From the NCBI GenBank assembly GCA_905250025.1, contig CAJNOJ010000023.1, positions 558,001 to 622,000 of the forward strand: a DNA stretch of 64,000 nt, in the 5' to 3' direction. The notes under the pieces were generated by a model. It ran no database searches, was not told the DNA's origin, and was given only the letters and a program-made list of their open reading frames with translations. Position numbers and translations under genes: made by a program. This stretch comes from Adineta ricciae. Taxonomy: Eukaryota; Rotifera; Eurotatoria; Adinetida; Adinetidae. This document shows positions 12,911 to 24,042 of the stretch, piece by piece; within the stretch, counting starts at the first letter, position 1; every line of letters begins with the position of its first letter.

Positions 12911-12924
12911 ATTCTAAATTTTAG
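12911..12924 (+). promoter_or_regulatory. Candidate spliced-leader acceptor of LMF2
   Basis: ATTCTAAATTTTAG ends 10 bases before the LMF2 ATG. It lies within the 202-base gap after NDUFS1. Confidence 0.45.
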
Positions 12925-12934
12925 ATTAATAAGC

Positions 12935-15154
12935 ATGGCGAAATATTCTCTACCAGAAAAGATGTTCACATCAACGTTGCAATACACGCATACCCGAAAT
13001 CTCTTCCTGGTATGCATGAGTATCGTGTATACATTCGCATTTGCATCATTGTATTGGCAACAAGCTGGTTTATATTCAGACAATGGCGTTTTGCCATTAC
13101 GTTTACAAATTCAACAGCACGAAAATGTTCAACTGTTTATTGTTAAAGTAGCAAAAATGCTTCGATGGACGCCTTATCGAATTATGGAATGTATACTTTT
13201 AATCTCAATTTGCTTAAGTTCGTCAATGATTCTTTTTAAATGCCTTCGTACAAGTGTGACATTTGCAATGCTTTGGCTAGCTTATTACAGTTGCTTTCAA
13301 ATTGCTGGTCAGTTTTTGTATTTTCAATGGGATACGTTGTTATTAGAAGCGGGCTTTCTAACTATTCTTGTTGCACCAATGAGAATTTTGTATTTAAAGC
13401 GCAAACAAGTCGAAGATTTTCTCTATCAAGACCGAATCACTCTTTGGTTAGTTCGTTGGCTCGCTTTTCGCCTTTTATTTGCTAGCGGAATTGTTAAACT
13501 AACAGGCGGCGACAAAACATGGTGGGCATTGACAGCAACAACATTTCATTATCAATCGCAATGTATTCCAACACCATTGGCATATTATGCACATCACGCA
13601 CCCGTTTGGTTGCATAAACTATCAACAGCATTGGTCTATATGTTTATGTCAGGCACCGGTATTTTGTTCTTTTCACCATTTCGTGTTCATCGCTTAATTG
13701 CTTTTGTGGTGCAAACGAGCTTACAACTCTTAATTGCAATGACCGGCAATTATAATTTCTTCAATTTCCTGACTATTGTTTTATGTTTCGGCTTGATTGA
13801 TGACCGATTTTTGGGTTATTCACAATGGGAGTCAATAGACGATGAACAGAAACCAAAACGACCTTTTTCATGGCTAACAACCATATTTCGACGATGTATT
13901 CATCTATTGGTTCTAATTACGTATACTTATTTGACTGTACGTTGGTTCGGAATCTATTGGGATAAAAAACAACAGATTATTGTCACAAACATTACATTCA
14001 CTCGTGCACAATTTGACTTTTTCTTGAAAAGATTTTTACCCATTTGCCTGTTTCTCGCTTGGTGCTCGTTAGTTTTCACTATTGGACGATCAGCTTTTAT
14101 TGCCATTCGACGACCAACGAAGATCTATGGAAAAATATTTCATGCATTAGTGACAATTGCTTATGGCATTCTAGCAATGAGTCTATTCTTTGTTTCGATG
14201 GTACCATTCACTGTTATCGAACGGCAAACTGCCAAAGCTCTACCATATGAACTACAAGCCTGGTACAATAAATTCCAAGATTATCATGTTTTCAATGCCT
14301 ATGGATTGTTTAGAAGCATGTAAGTTATTTCAATAGATGACAAACTTTGATGTTTGAACGAATTGAATGTCAATGAATAACTTTATTCTAGGACGGGAGT
14401 CGATGGTCGACCAGAACTGGTTATTGAAGGGGCAATGAGTATGAAAAAGTAAGTGAATCTATCACTATAGTGATCAGATTCCATTCTATTGTTCTTCTAG
14501 TCCCAAATGGAAAGAGTATGAATTCTACTATAAGCCCGGCGTATTGTCTACCACGCCACCATTTGTTGCTCCGCATCAACCTCGATTAGACTGGTTAGTA
14601 TAAAACTTTGACATCACATTTCTTATTCCGTCTGCCTGTGCTAATTTAGGCAAATGTGGTTCGCTGCACTGAGTCATTATCAACATGAACCATGGCTGGC
14701 ATTTTTTCTTTATCGACTTCTAACAAATCAACCTGAAGTTCTGCGACTGATTCAAACGAATCCTTTCCCTACGACACCACCGAAACAGATACGTGTTCTT
14801 CTCTATCGATATAATTTTACTAAACCACCTTCGAAAGATTATTGGCAGCGCGAACTAGTCAATCAAGAATGGTTTCCAACTATCACTTTAGAAAGTCAAT
14901 GGTTCATGTCTTACATCGAACAGCTTGGTGTTACGCAAATCGATAAGCCGTTACCAAAAAATCTCTTCTTGGATATTATACGTATGATGAGTGATCTAAT
15001 GAATGGAACTATTTTTACATGGTTTCCTGTTGTTATTGCTTTGGTATTTGTCATTCTACGAAAACTTCTCTGCACAAAACCTCATAAACCAGTCGTCATG
15101 CGACGAGATAATGAATGGTACCAACCTGTACCAATAAAGGATAAAGAAAATTAA
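12935..15154 (+). CDS. LMF2: Lipase maturation factor 2
   Basis: One long first exon (12935-14319) and three further exons (about 14393, 14502 and 14650 to 15154). A multi-pass ER membrane protein: hydrophobic segments from residue about 22 onward, the central motif [13 protein letters not shown] and the conserved LMF C-terminal part [20 protein letters not shown]...[20 protein letters not shown]. The RSMTG-GGRPE-type junction and [15 protein letters not shown] favour LMF2 over LMF1 (YHYRLDWLMWFAAF). A final membrane segment at about 15001-15060 precedes a short basic tail. The family assists folding of dimeric lipases in the ER; the substrate in this animal is unknown. The start ATG follows a TTTTAG acceptor. 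Confidence 0.93.
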
Positions 15155-15251
15155 TTGCTCTAGTCTTACAAAAGTCAAAATATTTGTTTTTTTTCTCTCT
15201 GCTTGCTCATTACTGTATTCTTTATTGTTGTGATTTACTATTGTATTGTTC

Positions 15252-15257
15252 AATAAA
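15252..15257 (+). terminator. Poly(A) signal of LMF2
   Basis: AATAAA about 100 bases after the LMF2 stop codon, in T-rich 3' UTR sequence. Confidence 0.5.
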
Positions 15258-15493
15258 TAGAAAAGTGCATGCACATAACATTTATGAAATACAAGACCTT
15301 TTCCATAGAAAATTTGCACTACTATGATCTCACCATAGAAGCGTTCGAAAATTCTGCTCTATATCAGGACGTTATTTCTGTGAGTCAGATGATAAAAGTT
15401 CGTGTTTTTGTATTTTCATCTTTAAAATCTTATCTTAGTTTCCAAAAGTGTAAGATAATTCTCTATCATCATTCATTTGCATCTCACCTCTCG

Positions 15494-16622
15494 ATGTTTT
15501 TTACACTCGTTTTACTAGGCTCCCTTTATATTTCAACCGTAAATGGGTGGGGTGCCACTGGACACGCTCTTGTTGCTAGGATCGCACAGAATACTCTAAC
15601 TCAAGAAGCGCAGAAATTTGTTCAAGATCATTTACCATGGTATGCGAAAGGGGATTTAAGTATGCTAGCATCATGGCCTGACACGATCTTATATCCGGAT
15701 ACGAATCCCGTCGAATATCTCAATTGGCAATGGTCAAAAGAACTACACTATGTTAACACACCAGATTGGGCCTGTAACTATGACCGTCATCGTGATTGCG
15801 ATTGGGCTGGAGGCCAACGTTGCGTTGATGGAAGTATTCAGAACTACACAAATCGATTGGCGGACATATCATTAGATTCGACACAACGACAGGAAGCATT
15901 GAGATTTTTAGTACATTTTATTGGCGATGTTCACCAGCCACTTCATGCAGGCTTTACTAGTGATCGGGGAGGAAACTCCATTAAAGGTATGAAAATTTTT
16001 CTTTATCGAAAAAGGCTATGGCTCTCTTAATCCAGGTCAGTTTTTTGGCAAAGCAACGAATTTACACTCTCTGTGGGATACCGTGATGATTGAACGTCGT
16101 ATTTCTACGGATTTTCAAAGTGATTCGAGTAAATATCTGGCCTATCTTCTTAATGTTATGCACACCACTTATATACGAAATATTTCTCAATGGACAAAAT
16201 GTCCGTCAAATGACGAATCGAAATATTTAGCTTGTTCTACAGCATGGATTGACGAAAACAGTGATTTAAATTGTGACCATGTCTATCGCAACGAGCAAGA
16301 TCAGCGCATGACTATTTCTCAACAATTCAAATTAAGTGACATTTATTTCAATACACGAATGATCTTTGTCGAAGCTCGACTTCTTCAAGGTGGTGTTCGA
16401 CTCGGCGCTGTTATCAATAAAGTAGTTGAACTGCAAAAACATCATCATCATCCTAAAAAAGGCCATGACCAACTGTGTACAGGCACGATGCTGTTAATGG
16501 CAGTGATCCTTTTCCAAGTTGTATTAGCATTTCTTATTGTGATATACGTCGCTGCGCGTCGAAGAAACTACCGAAGACCGTTAGCTCAAATGCCAGGTGT
16601 GTTTCATAGTGTCAAAGCATAA
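15494..16622 (+). CDS. S1/P1-type nuclease, secreted then membrane-anchored
   Basis: Two exons (15494-15986, 16036-16622) give 359 aa. I start at ATG 15494 because it gives a clean signal peptide (MFFTLVLLGSLYISTVNG) ending exactly before the mature Trp that S1/P1 enzymes use as their first zinc ligand. All nine zinc ligands of the P1 fold can be placed: WGATGH (W1, H6), SWPDT (D45), LHYVNTP (H60), VHFIGDVHQPLH (H116, D120, H126) and NLHSLWD (H149, D153). After the catalytic domain comes a His-rich HHHHPKKGH stretch, a membrane helix (about 16491-16556) and a short basic cytosolic tail, like trypanosomatid class I nucleases. The family cuts single-stranded DNA/RNA and 3'-nucleotides. It is common in plants, fungi, protists and bacteria but unusual in animals, so transfer is possible. 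It has an intron and neighbour-like base composition, so it is domesticated host DNA. Confidence 0.92.
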
Positions 16623-17011
16623 GCGATTTTTATTCAAAGACTTTGAAATAAATGAAATATACAATTCTCTAATCTATCATCTGCTGATGTGCTGTGTTGT
16701 TCATTTATCAATGGTGTTAGGCTTAGAACACCATCGCGTGATAGAAGTTTGTGCATTGTCTGTCAGACAACATTTTATAGGAAGAGAGAAAAATTAACGA
16801 ATAAAAGACACAATTCGAGTTGCACGCCGAACCAACTGAGTAGAGAGAAAGAAGATTAAATAATCAATAGAAAAGATTTAATAAATGTGCGTTTTTTTTT
16901 CTTCTTTTTACAAAAGAAACTATAGGAATAGATGTTTTGATAAAACAAGACATAGAAGAATAAGAACAACAGCAAGATAATAGATACAACGAATAAATCA
17001 GACACAACAAT
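16623..17011. other. Convergent 3' spacer, nuclease / ARMC9
   Basis: Contains the 3' ends of two convergent genes; AT-rich, with a T-run near 16890. No gene seen. Confidence 0.45.
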
Positions 17012-20000
17012 CTATTGTTTTTTGGTTTTATGGTTATTTGAATTCCCATTACTTAATTCGAGGATTGACGACGCTGAAGAACGAATAGATGCACTTGAAT
17101 TTGATCTTGGTGGTTCACTAAATGAAAATTTCATCGGTGGGGTGACTTTTTGCGTCGTAGCGGGTGGAACTGCGCGATCAAATTCATCGTTGGTACTAAA
17201 GGCAAGAACAGGCGTTAATTGTTTCGATTGATCAGCAGATGATGTTCGATTCGTTGATTTCGGTCGACTTATCGATGATAAAGTATTCGAAAACTTAATA
17301 CTATTATTCGTTTTGACTGATGTCACACTGGCAGATAATGGTTTCTTCTTCGACGCGGATGTTGATGCAACGAGCATGGTACGGTGATCATTGGCTGGCT
17401 CAGATCCATTGTTTTGATTGTGAAAAAAGTCTCCTACGACTAAGCTGCTTGCAAGTGAGTCGACGGTGTGTGCGACAATCGACTGACGTAATTGACCAGG
17501 CGTAGTCGGTCGATGAAGAACTGAATCAACAGCTGATTTACTTTTAAAATCATACACGGACGATGCATATAAATTATTATTGTAAGACTTCTGAGCATGT
17601 GGGGCTGGTGGTATATTTGTTTGTGAGGAATATTTTACAAGCATAAGATCATCGCCACTCAATTCTTGATCAATGGTTTGTAGTTTATCCGCAAGATCTA
17701 AATCTGCTTCCATGACATCTTCATCTTCCTACAGAGATAACTTCAGAGATAGTGAGCTTTTTTCGAGATGATATGTTACCTCATCATTATCCTGCTCATT
17801 GTCGGATGTTTGTTCGAGGACTTGGTCGCCGTTTTTACATAGAAGGTTCAACAGGAACTCGAGTTGACCTTTTGTCTCTGAATTGTAAGTTTCTGTGCGT
17901 ATGAGTGCTCGAAGACGATTATCAAGATTCTAGATATAACCAAAAGTAGATATTCGAATCAAAGGGCATTCTTACTAATTCATTCGCTTTGTCGCGAATT
18001 AACTTGACAGTCAAAACCGAATACAGTGACGAGTTTACATATGGTCGGGTCTAAAGGTACATATATATGCACGTGTTGGAGACGAATATAACATGTCATT
18101 CATGACTCACCTCGTGATTAGGATGAGATAATAGATTTGAGAGAACCGTGATCACTTGCTCAGCTATTTCAGCGCATTTTTTTCGACCGTTTGTTCGCAA
18201 GCATAGATTCATGAGTAAAGCGACACAATATTCTAAAATGATCCATCGTGTACAATATGGCATGTACAGAATCCTACCTAGTGTATAATCAGACAGATCA
18301 TCGGTTTTACTCAGTAATGGTACGAGCCATTTGATCATATTTTGATTGATCATTATTGTTTGGACAGATCGTCTACAAATGTGAAGAAAATACTTGATCG
18401 AATTCCTCAAGAACCTTTGGAAGTCTCACCGAAGACTGAGTTTCTGTAAGGCAGCTAAAAGATGCTGTCTAGTAGACGTATCCGACGACTCGATAGTAGC
18501 TGATTTCTGCATGCAGATAATCAATGATTCATTTGATACTAAATAATTTCGACCTGAAAAATTTTTACAACTACAGTTGTCAATTCTATTTTTATATGAC
18601 TTTTCGTTACCTTTTCTTAATGAAGCAATCGTATTGATCAATCGTGCCCATTCTTCTTTGACAAATTCCGTTTCTCCTGTCGACGGTGCTGTTAATTCTT
18701 TTATGATTTTTGATTGTTGTTCTGTGTCCGTATTACAACCTAATAAGTCGCACGCAATGTAACTTTCCAGCATTTTTTCTCGTTTAAAATCTGTTCTAGC
18801 TTTCGTTAATTTCCAACGTAGAGCTTGAAGAAGCAACGCCTTTTGTCGTGCTGGTGTAGACACGTGAGTGACATCGCGTTTTATCTTGGTATAATCAAAC
18901 TTCTCTGCGAATGGGTCATCGATTCTAGATAATCAGAATGACACAAATGATTTCTAAAAATGCTCCTGAGTTACCCTAAACGAGCTGATTCCATGACATT
19001 CGGCAATGACTCGCGTAATCGTGTTAAACCAAGGCGTGTGCAAACATTATCAATGTAATCATTTGTAATAGTCTTGCCGACAATAGCTTGTTGTAATGTC
19101 TCCACTAGTTCCATGGTTATGCCTATGGATAGATGAGTATTAATGCAATCGAATACAAAGTTTCAACTTACTGATTAAATTACAATAATCAGTGCTTAAG
19201 TTTTTAATTTGTTTATTCGTTTCTCTGTTTCGATCTTTAAGTTCTTCATTTTCTGTATTTAATTGAGTTAAGACATGCGAAGCACGTTCACCGTTTTGCA
19301 ATAGTTCTACGAGACGAGGTAACGGTCGATTGGAAAAAATCCAATCGAAAAAGTTCGAAGCTTTCTTTCGTAGCTGTATCGGCCACTCATTCTGAAAAAA
19401 AATCAAAGATAATATGAACAAAGAGTTTGTCATGGAAATCACTTACTGAAAATAGTTCTTGAAATGATGCATGTTTATCAGGTGAAGCAACAAATGGTAA
19501 TGCAAATAATGGAAGAATATCACTGGTTTGTGATATCGCTTGACCTTTAATTGTTTCCATGTATGTTTTCAATACCTGCATGTTCTCCTTAGCTGCAGCA
19601 TCGTTCTAAAATGTTCGTGATTTAAGAAAAGTAGATCCAATAGAAGAGATAAATGTTAGCAGTACTTTTATTAAGGCATTCGGGCGGAGATAATAGATTG
19701 CAAAATGTGCATAAATCAAAAACTCCAATGATTTCAATGACGGATCACTGGCGATTACGTTGCTCGGTATGTGTGCCGACCACAGACGAAAGAAATCAGC
19801 ACGATTTCCATCATCGAGGTATTTTAACATATCATTCTAAAAAGAAAGATCAGGAAAGTGCTTCACCAAGATTTTCTCTGTACAATTACTTTGATTGTCT
19901 GGTATTTTTCTTGATCTTTATCTTGCGTTTGCTTCCCATTTGAAATGTCATGAATTGGCTCTTGACGACTTTTTCGTTCTTTCAAAAATATGCCAACGGT

Positions 20001-20072
20001 TTCATTAAAACCTTTGTAATCGAGATATTCAATAACAAAATCATTTATGCGAAAATCAATTGATTGAGACAT
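17012..20072 (-). CDS. ARMC9: LisH and armadillo repeat protein ARMC9
   Basis: Multi-exon minus-strand gene starting at 20072 and ending at 17012. Order along the protein: LisH motif (VIEYLDYKGFNETVGIFLKE), then FRLWSAHIPSN...LEFLIYAHFAIYYLRP, ALPFVASPDKHASFQELFS, a coiled coil, ALLLQALRWKLTKA, and ARM-type helices (LEYCVALLMNLCLRTNGRKK, then NLLSHPNHE). The acidic linker reads DEDVMEADLDLADKL (human DIMEADLDKDEL), and a Ser/Thr-rich disordered tail follows. Collinear with human ARMC9 throughout. ARMC9 is a ciliary basal body / tip protein whose loss causes Joubert syndrome. It is transcribed toward the nuclease gene and divergent from the BRCT gene. Confidence 0.95.
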
Positions 20073-21224
20073 TTATTGGATTTGCTTTTTCTACTATGAA
20101 TATGCGTTTTATTAAACAAATCCATTTCTTATGTTGCTTGACACTACCTCCAGATGCGACCGCACCGTGCGACATCTATCGATGCATTGTTACGGTAAAG
20201 AATTTTTCGACGACTTCATGCAGAAACTTAAAAAGGATTCATTATTTACAGTCAAGTAAATCTATTTCGATGACGATTTCTATTTTTGCACAACATCTGA
20301 TCTGCACGATGAGACAAAGACCTTTGTTTCGATTTGACATGGCATCGATTGAACGTTCTTTGAATTTACTGTCGGTCGGTGGCCACCACCATTCATGATT
20401 GGTTCATAGTAAGCCATGTTCTATGTGGCTAAAAACAAGCTTACTATTATGTATGATCGTTCACGAGATCACATGATAGATATACATTGAGCGGAAAATC
20501 GTTAATTTTTTTGCTCTAAATCATTAACTTGTAAGGTCGTTATGCTATATATCCTCATTAAGGCTAGATCGTGAGTCCCTTCATTAACGTTCTCGATTAA
20601 GTATCGAATAATTTTTTTGCGATATGATTAAAGTCATACACCAATGCCATCACTCGTGCGATCAATGTGAATTATCACCTACTCGCCAATCAAATGCTCA
20701 GTGACGTAAAATATTTATTCGAGTATAACTCTACGCTCTTTTTTATGACAATGATCCCAGTAGTGAAGATGTATTTGAATCGTTAAAATGTAAAAGTAAG
20801 ACTTGTTAACTATTTATCTTCGATGTTCACTTTGTCATTAATCTTCGATGAATAGGAACTAATCAACTACGAATACGTCGTGTAAATTCGTGTTTATCGA
20901 TACAAGATAGAATAAACTTGCTTGGTCTCTTTACGTATATCAAGCAAGTATCAGTGAAAACAAATTGTCATGTAATGGGAAAGTATTCGTACTGTTCGAA
21001 CAGTGATGACTGTCCTTTTATTATCGACAGGTACTTGCTATAAATCGAACGATACGAGTATCATTTGGCGGTATATTTGTTTTCCCCTCTATCCATATAA
21101 ATAACCGATTATCCAGATATCGAGACAAGAGCCTGGTTTAACATCGAAAGAAAACCGGCCATTTTTCCAAATATACAACGAAATGATTTTATAATCGAAC
21201 TTTAAAATCGTTTTTCTTGTAGAT
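20073..21224. other. Divergent intergenic region, ARMC9 / BRCT gene
   Basis: About 1.15 kb. One 112-codon open frame at 20060-20398 has no coding character. The region should hold both promoters. It ends with the TTTTTCTTGTAG acceptor 2 bases before the BRCT gene start. Confidence 0.45.
21210..21222 (+). promoter_or_regulatory. Candidate spliced-leader acceptor of the BRCT gene
   Basis: GTTTTTCTTGTAG followed by AT and then ATG (distance 2). Confidence 0.5.
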
Positions 21225-22507
21225 ATGTCATCTCCAGGTAGTTACGCAAAAGGCTACGTGCGTTGGACGGCTGGTGGTAAACGTGTTATGTGGGATGGTA
21301 ATCGTTGGCAACAATTATGTCAAATAGAAAAATGCCTCAAACGCGATCAGAAATCTCAAGGCGTATGTCTTATACATTTTCGTGAACAACAAGAAAACAA
21401 ACTGAAAACTAAAACAAAAAAGTTCAAGATTGATGAGAGACCAGAGACAAACAAATCAGATAAAAGCAGAAAATCTAGTCAATCAAAAAAAGCATCTATA
21501 CCAACACGTTCCAAACGAATCAGATCAAACAGTAAGGAGCGAAAGATTGATCGTTTCGCTGTTGAATTCTTCTTTTTTGTTCTAGATTCTCTGAATGGCT
21601 CAACTAAAGTAAGTTAAAGCGAAATGACTTGATAGAGCTAGATGAGAAGTTACGCATTTCGTCACGAGTGTCCTATGGTGAACTTGAATAGTTCAATTCA
21701 GATGTTTCTGGCAGAAAATCAGTCGTAAGTTAATGAAGAAATATTTTCTTTATTTTTTCAGACTTCACAAATAAGCCCATCCAAATCTCACAGATCATCT
21801 CGAAAGCTGGTTCTTGTTTGTTCGTCACTAACTCGTCAGCAATTGGTATACGATCTTTACGACCTTTCTCAAACGTTCTCTTCACATTGTTCTACCTTTA
21901 GTCTCAAATAGAATTATTCTGTAGTCGCTTCTCTGCTCGTTTATCAAACCAAATCGACGAAACAACTACCCATCTGATAGCAAGTGAAGTTGAACAACGT
22001 GTATGTTGTCTAACGAAAAAAGTTTTTTTCGCTGTTGCATATCACGTCTATGTCGTTGGTCATCAATGGATCGAAGAATGCCTGAGTAAACAAACACTTC
22101 TCAACGAAGAATCGTATGAAATTCTCGGCGATGCATCTCTATCTTCTCAGCACAACGGCATGCACCGTTCTCGGCTAGTTCGCGAGCCTATTTTCAAATC
22201 TTATTCCTATACAATTGCCGTCGAGTGTTCCATCGGTTGTCAGCAAGGGATGTTCAATCGACAAGAACTCGAAGAACTTGTGCAATTATCTGGTGCTAAT
22301 CTATTGCAAGAGGACAATCGTAATGACTTAGATATCGACACAACTATCGTTGTTCTATGTGATGATGATGATAAATTGGTCATGAAGAAATATCAAGATA
22401 TCAAAAATAAAGTTCACTATGTCATTCCTGAGTTCTTTCTCGATTCAATTGTACTATATGAAGTTCAACCCATCAAAGGCTATGAATTGCTCTATCAGAT
22501 AGAGTAG
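21225..22507 (+). CDS. Tandem-BRCT protein of the BRCA1/BARD1 type, without RING
   Basis: About five exons: 21225-21531, a 23-base exon near 21590, and three more to TAG 22507. The C-terminal 230 residues form two BRCT repeats. BRCT1 has KLVLVCSSLTRQQL, ETTTHLIASEV and GHQWIEECLSKQTLLNEESY; then a linker (HRSRLVREPIF) that resembles BARD1 (RRSRLNREQL); BRCT2 has ELVQLSGANLL and VIPEFFLDSIVLYE. The N-terminal 50 residues (WTAGGKRVMWDGNRWQQLC) carry a possible small zinc motif C-x4-C-x10-C-x2-H. A basic Lys/Ser linker follows. No RING or ankyrin repeats are seen and the ATG directly follows an acceptor, so the protein seems complete at about 360 aa. BRCT pairs bind phosphopeptides at DNA damage sites; a repair role is inferred, not shown. 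Confidence 0.78.
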
Positions 22508-22828
22508 TTTGTACATACCGCCACATAGTTTCCAAATGTATATGTATGTGTGTTGTCAGTTTTTGGCTTTTGTTTTGTGTTTCCTAAAGTATATCTATAT
22601 CTTTTGCTTATTTCTTTAATGTTTCAAGATAGTTCAAAAGAAAAAAAACGAAATGAAATTGATTGTATATGCACTGCGTTATATGTATTTTGTAGATAAA
22701 CTGCGAAGACGACTTCCTATTAGCTGATCATTTTTATTTTTGTTTTCTGTCGAACGATTTCTTAATAAATATTTGTCTAATGGTGTAGAAGTTACCGAAT
22801 GAAATAAAAACATTTGAGAACAATGTTT

Positions 22829-22843
22829 TACTTTCGTTTTTAG
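22829..22843 (+). promoter_or_regulatory. Candidate spliced-leader acceptor of coiled-coil gene
   Basis: TACTTTCGTTTTTAG ends 12 bases before ATG 22856. Confidence 0.45.
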
Positions 22844-22855
22844 ATTGAAAATATC

Positions 22856-23733
22856 ATGAATTCTTTAGTAAATCATTCGACAACAGCAAGTGACTTTAAT
22901 AAGTCATTGGATGAACTGTTGAATTTCGCTGAGAGTCTCAAACTACGCGAAAAAGAGCTCGATCAACAACATAAATTAGAACTAGAGAAGCAAAAAGTAG
23001 AATACGAGACTCAAGTTCAATTCGAGAAGAAACAGGTTGAGCAATTACAAGAAATCAATCGTTTATTACGGGAGAAAGTCCAACGGGAAGAACAAACACA
23101 AGCTACTGCAGATAAAAAATATACAGTAACCATCGATTTCGAGTATTTTCTTGACTTTGTGCACGTTCTTTACAGGAATTAGAAACCAGGTACAAATGTA
23201 CCGTAGAGGAATTGAAACAAATCAAAAACCAACATCATGAAAAACAAGCACGAATCGAAGAGTTGGAAAAAATCGCACGAATTCTTACCAATGACAAAAC
23301 AAAACTTGAAAAAGAAGTTCAACAGCTCAAACTCGACAATCAGACTCTACAAGATCAACTGAAAGAAACGCCAGCCACTACCGCACCACGTAAGTACATA
23401 TAACAACACTCAGATTGTTCATCGAATGAACTTCTTCTAGCACATATATCCAATGAAATACTTGAATTAGTCGAAAAAGCGGTGGTTGAAAATAGTGAAT
23501 TGAAAAAATCATTAAGCGAACGTGATAGTAGTATTCAAAGTCTGAACGAACAGTTAAGCAAAGTTCAAAGTGAAGATCCTCAACTTGCCGAACAACGTCT
23601 CTTACAAATGCTCGCAAAATTAAAAGCTGATTTTCGTATCATGTATGAAAGTCAATCGAATTTTTTTCTGGAAAAAATTGATCTTCTTAAACAAAAGCAA
23701 CGTGATAATATAGCTAGTCTTTATAAACATTGA
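22856..23733 (+). CDS. Coiled-coil protein, family not recognised
   Basis: Three exons: 22856 to about 23124, about 23177 to 23388 and about 23441 to 23733. Joins keep frame (KKYT|ELETRY; TTAP|PHISNE). The product is about 255 aa and almost wholly heptad-rich with many E, K, Q and L, for example ELDQQHKLELEKQKVEYE and LEKEVQQLKLDNQTLQ. A short Pro/Thr break (TPATTAPP) separates two coils, and the chain ends KQRDNIASLYKH. No domain, signal peptide or membrane segment. It sits between the BRCT gene and two RRM plus coiled-coil genes on the same strand. Coiled-coil composition makes homology by eye unreliable, so no function is given. Confidence 0.75.
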
Positions 23734-23755
23734 ATCTTGTTTTTCCTTTGTATTG

Positions 23756-23787
23756 CGTGTGTGCGTGTGTGTGTATATATATATATC
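23756..23787. repeat. TG/TA microsatellite
   Basis: A GTGTGTGCGTGTGTGTGTATATATATATAT-type tract in the 3' flank of the coiled-coil gene. Confidence 0.7.
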
Positions 23788-24042
23788 TGGCGAGATGTAT
23801 ATTTATTGATATAAACCTTAAGTAAAACATTGTCTTGTTAGAAGAAAACAAAAAATTGTTTTTTTTAATGTTTTCAGATCGAATTGCGTTGATTGGTTCG
23901 TTGTAAATCATTTTCCAACGCTGGGAAAAAACGACATGTTTATATAGGAATGGGTTTTTTCTTTTCTTATCGGTGAATTTTTTGTAATCTATGATATAAA
24001 CAGTAGAGCTGGATTAATTCGAAGTTTTTATACTAGATCGAC

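Noticed and set aside
20060-20398. 112-codon plus-strand frame upstream of the BRCT gene
   Set aside because: It begins inside the antisense of the first ARMC9 exon, with no recognisable domain or clean acceptor.
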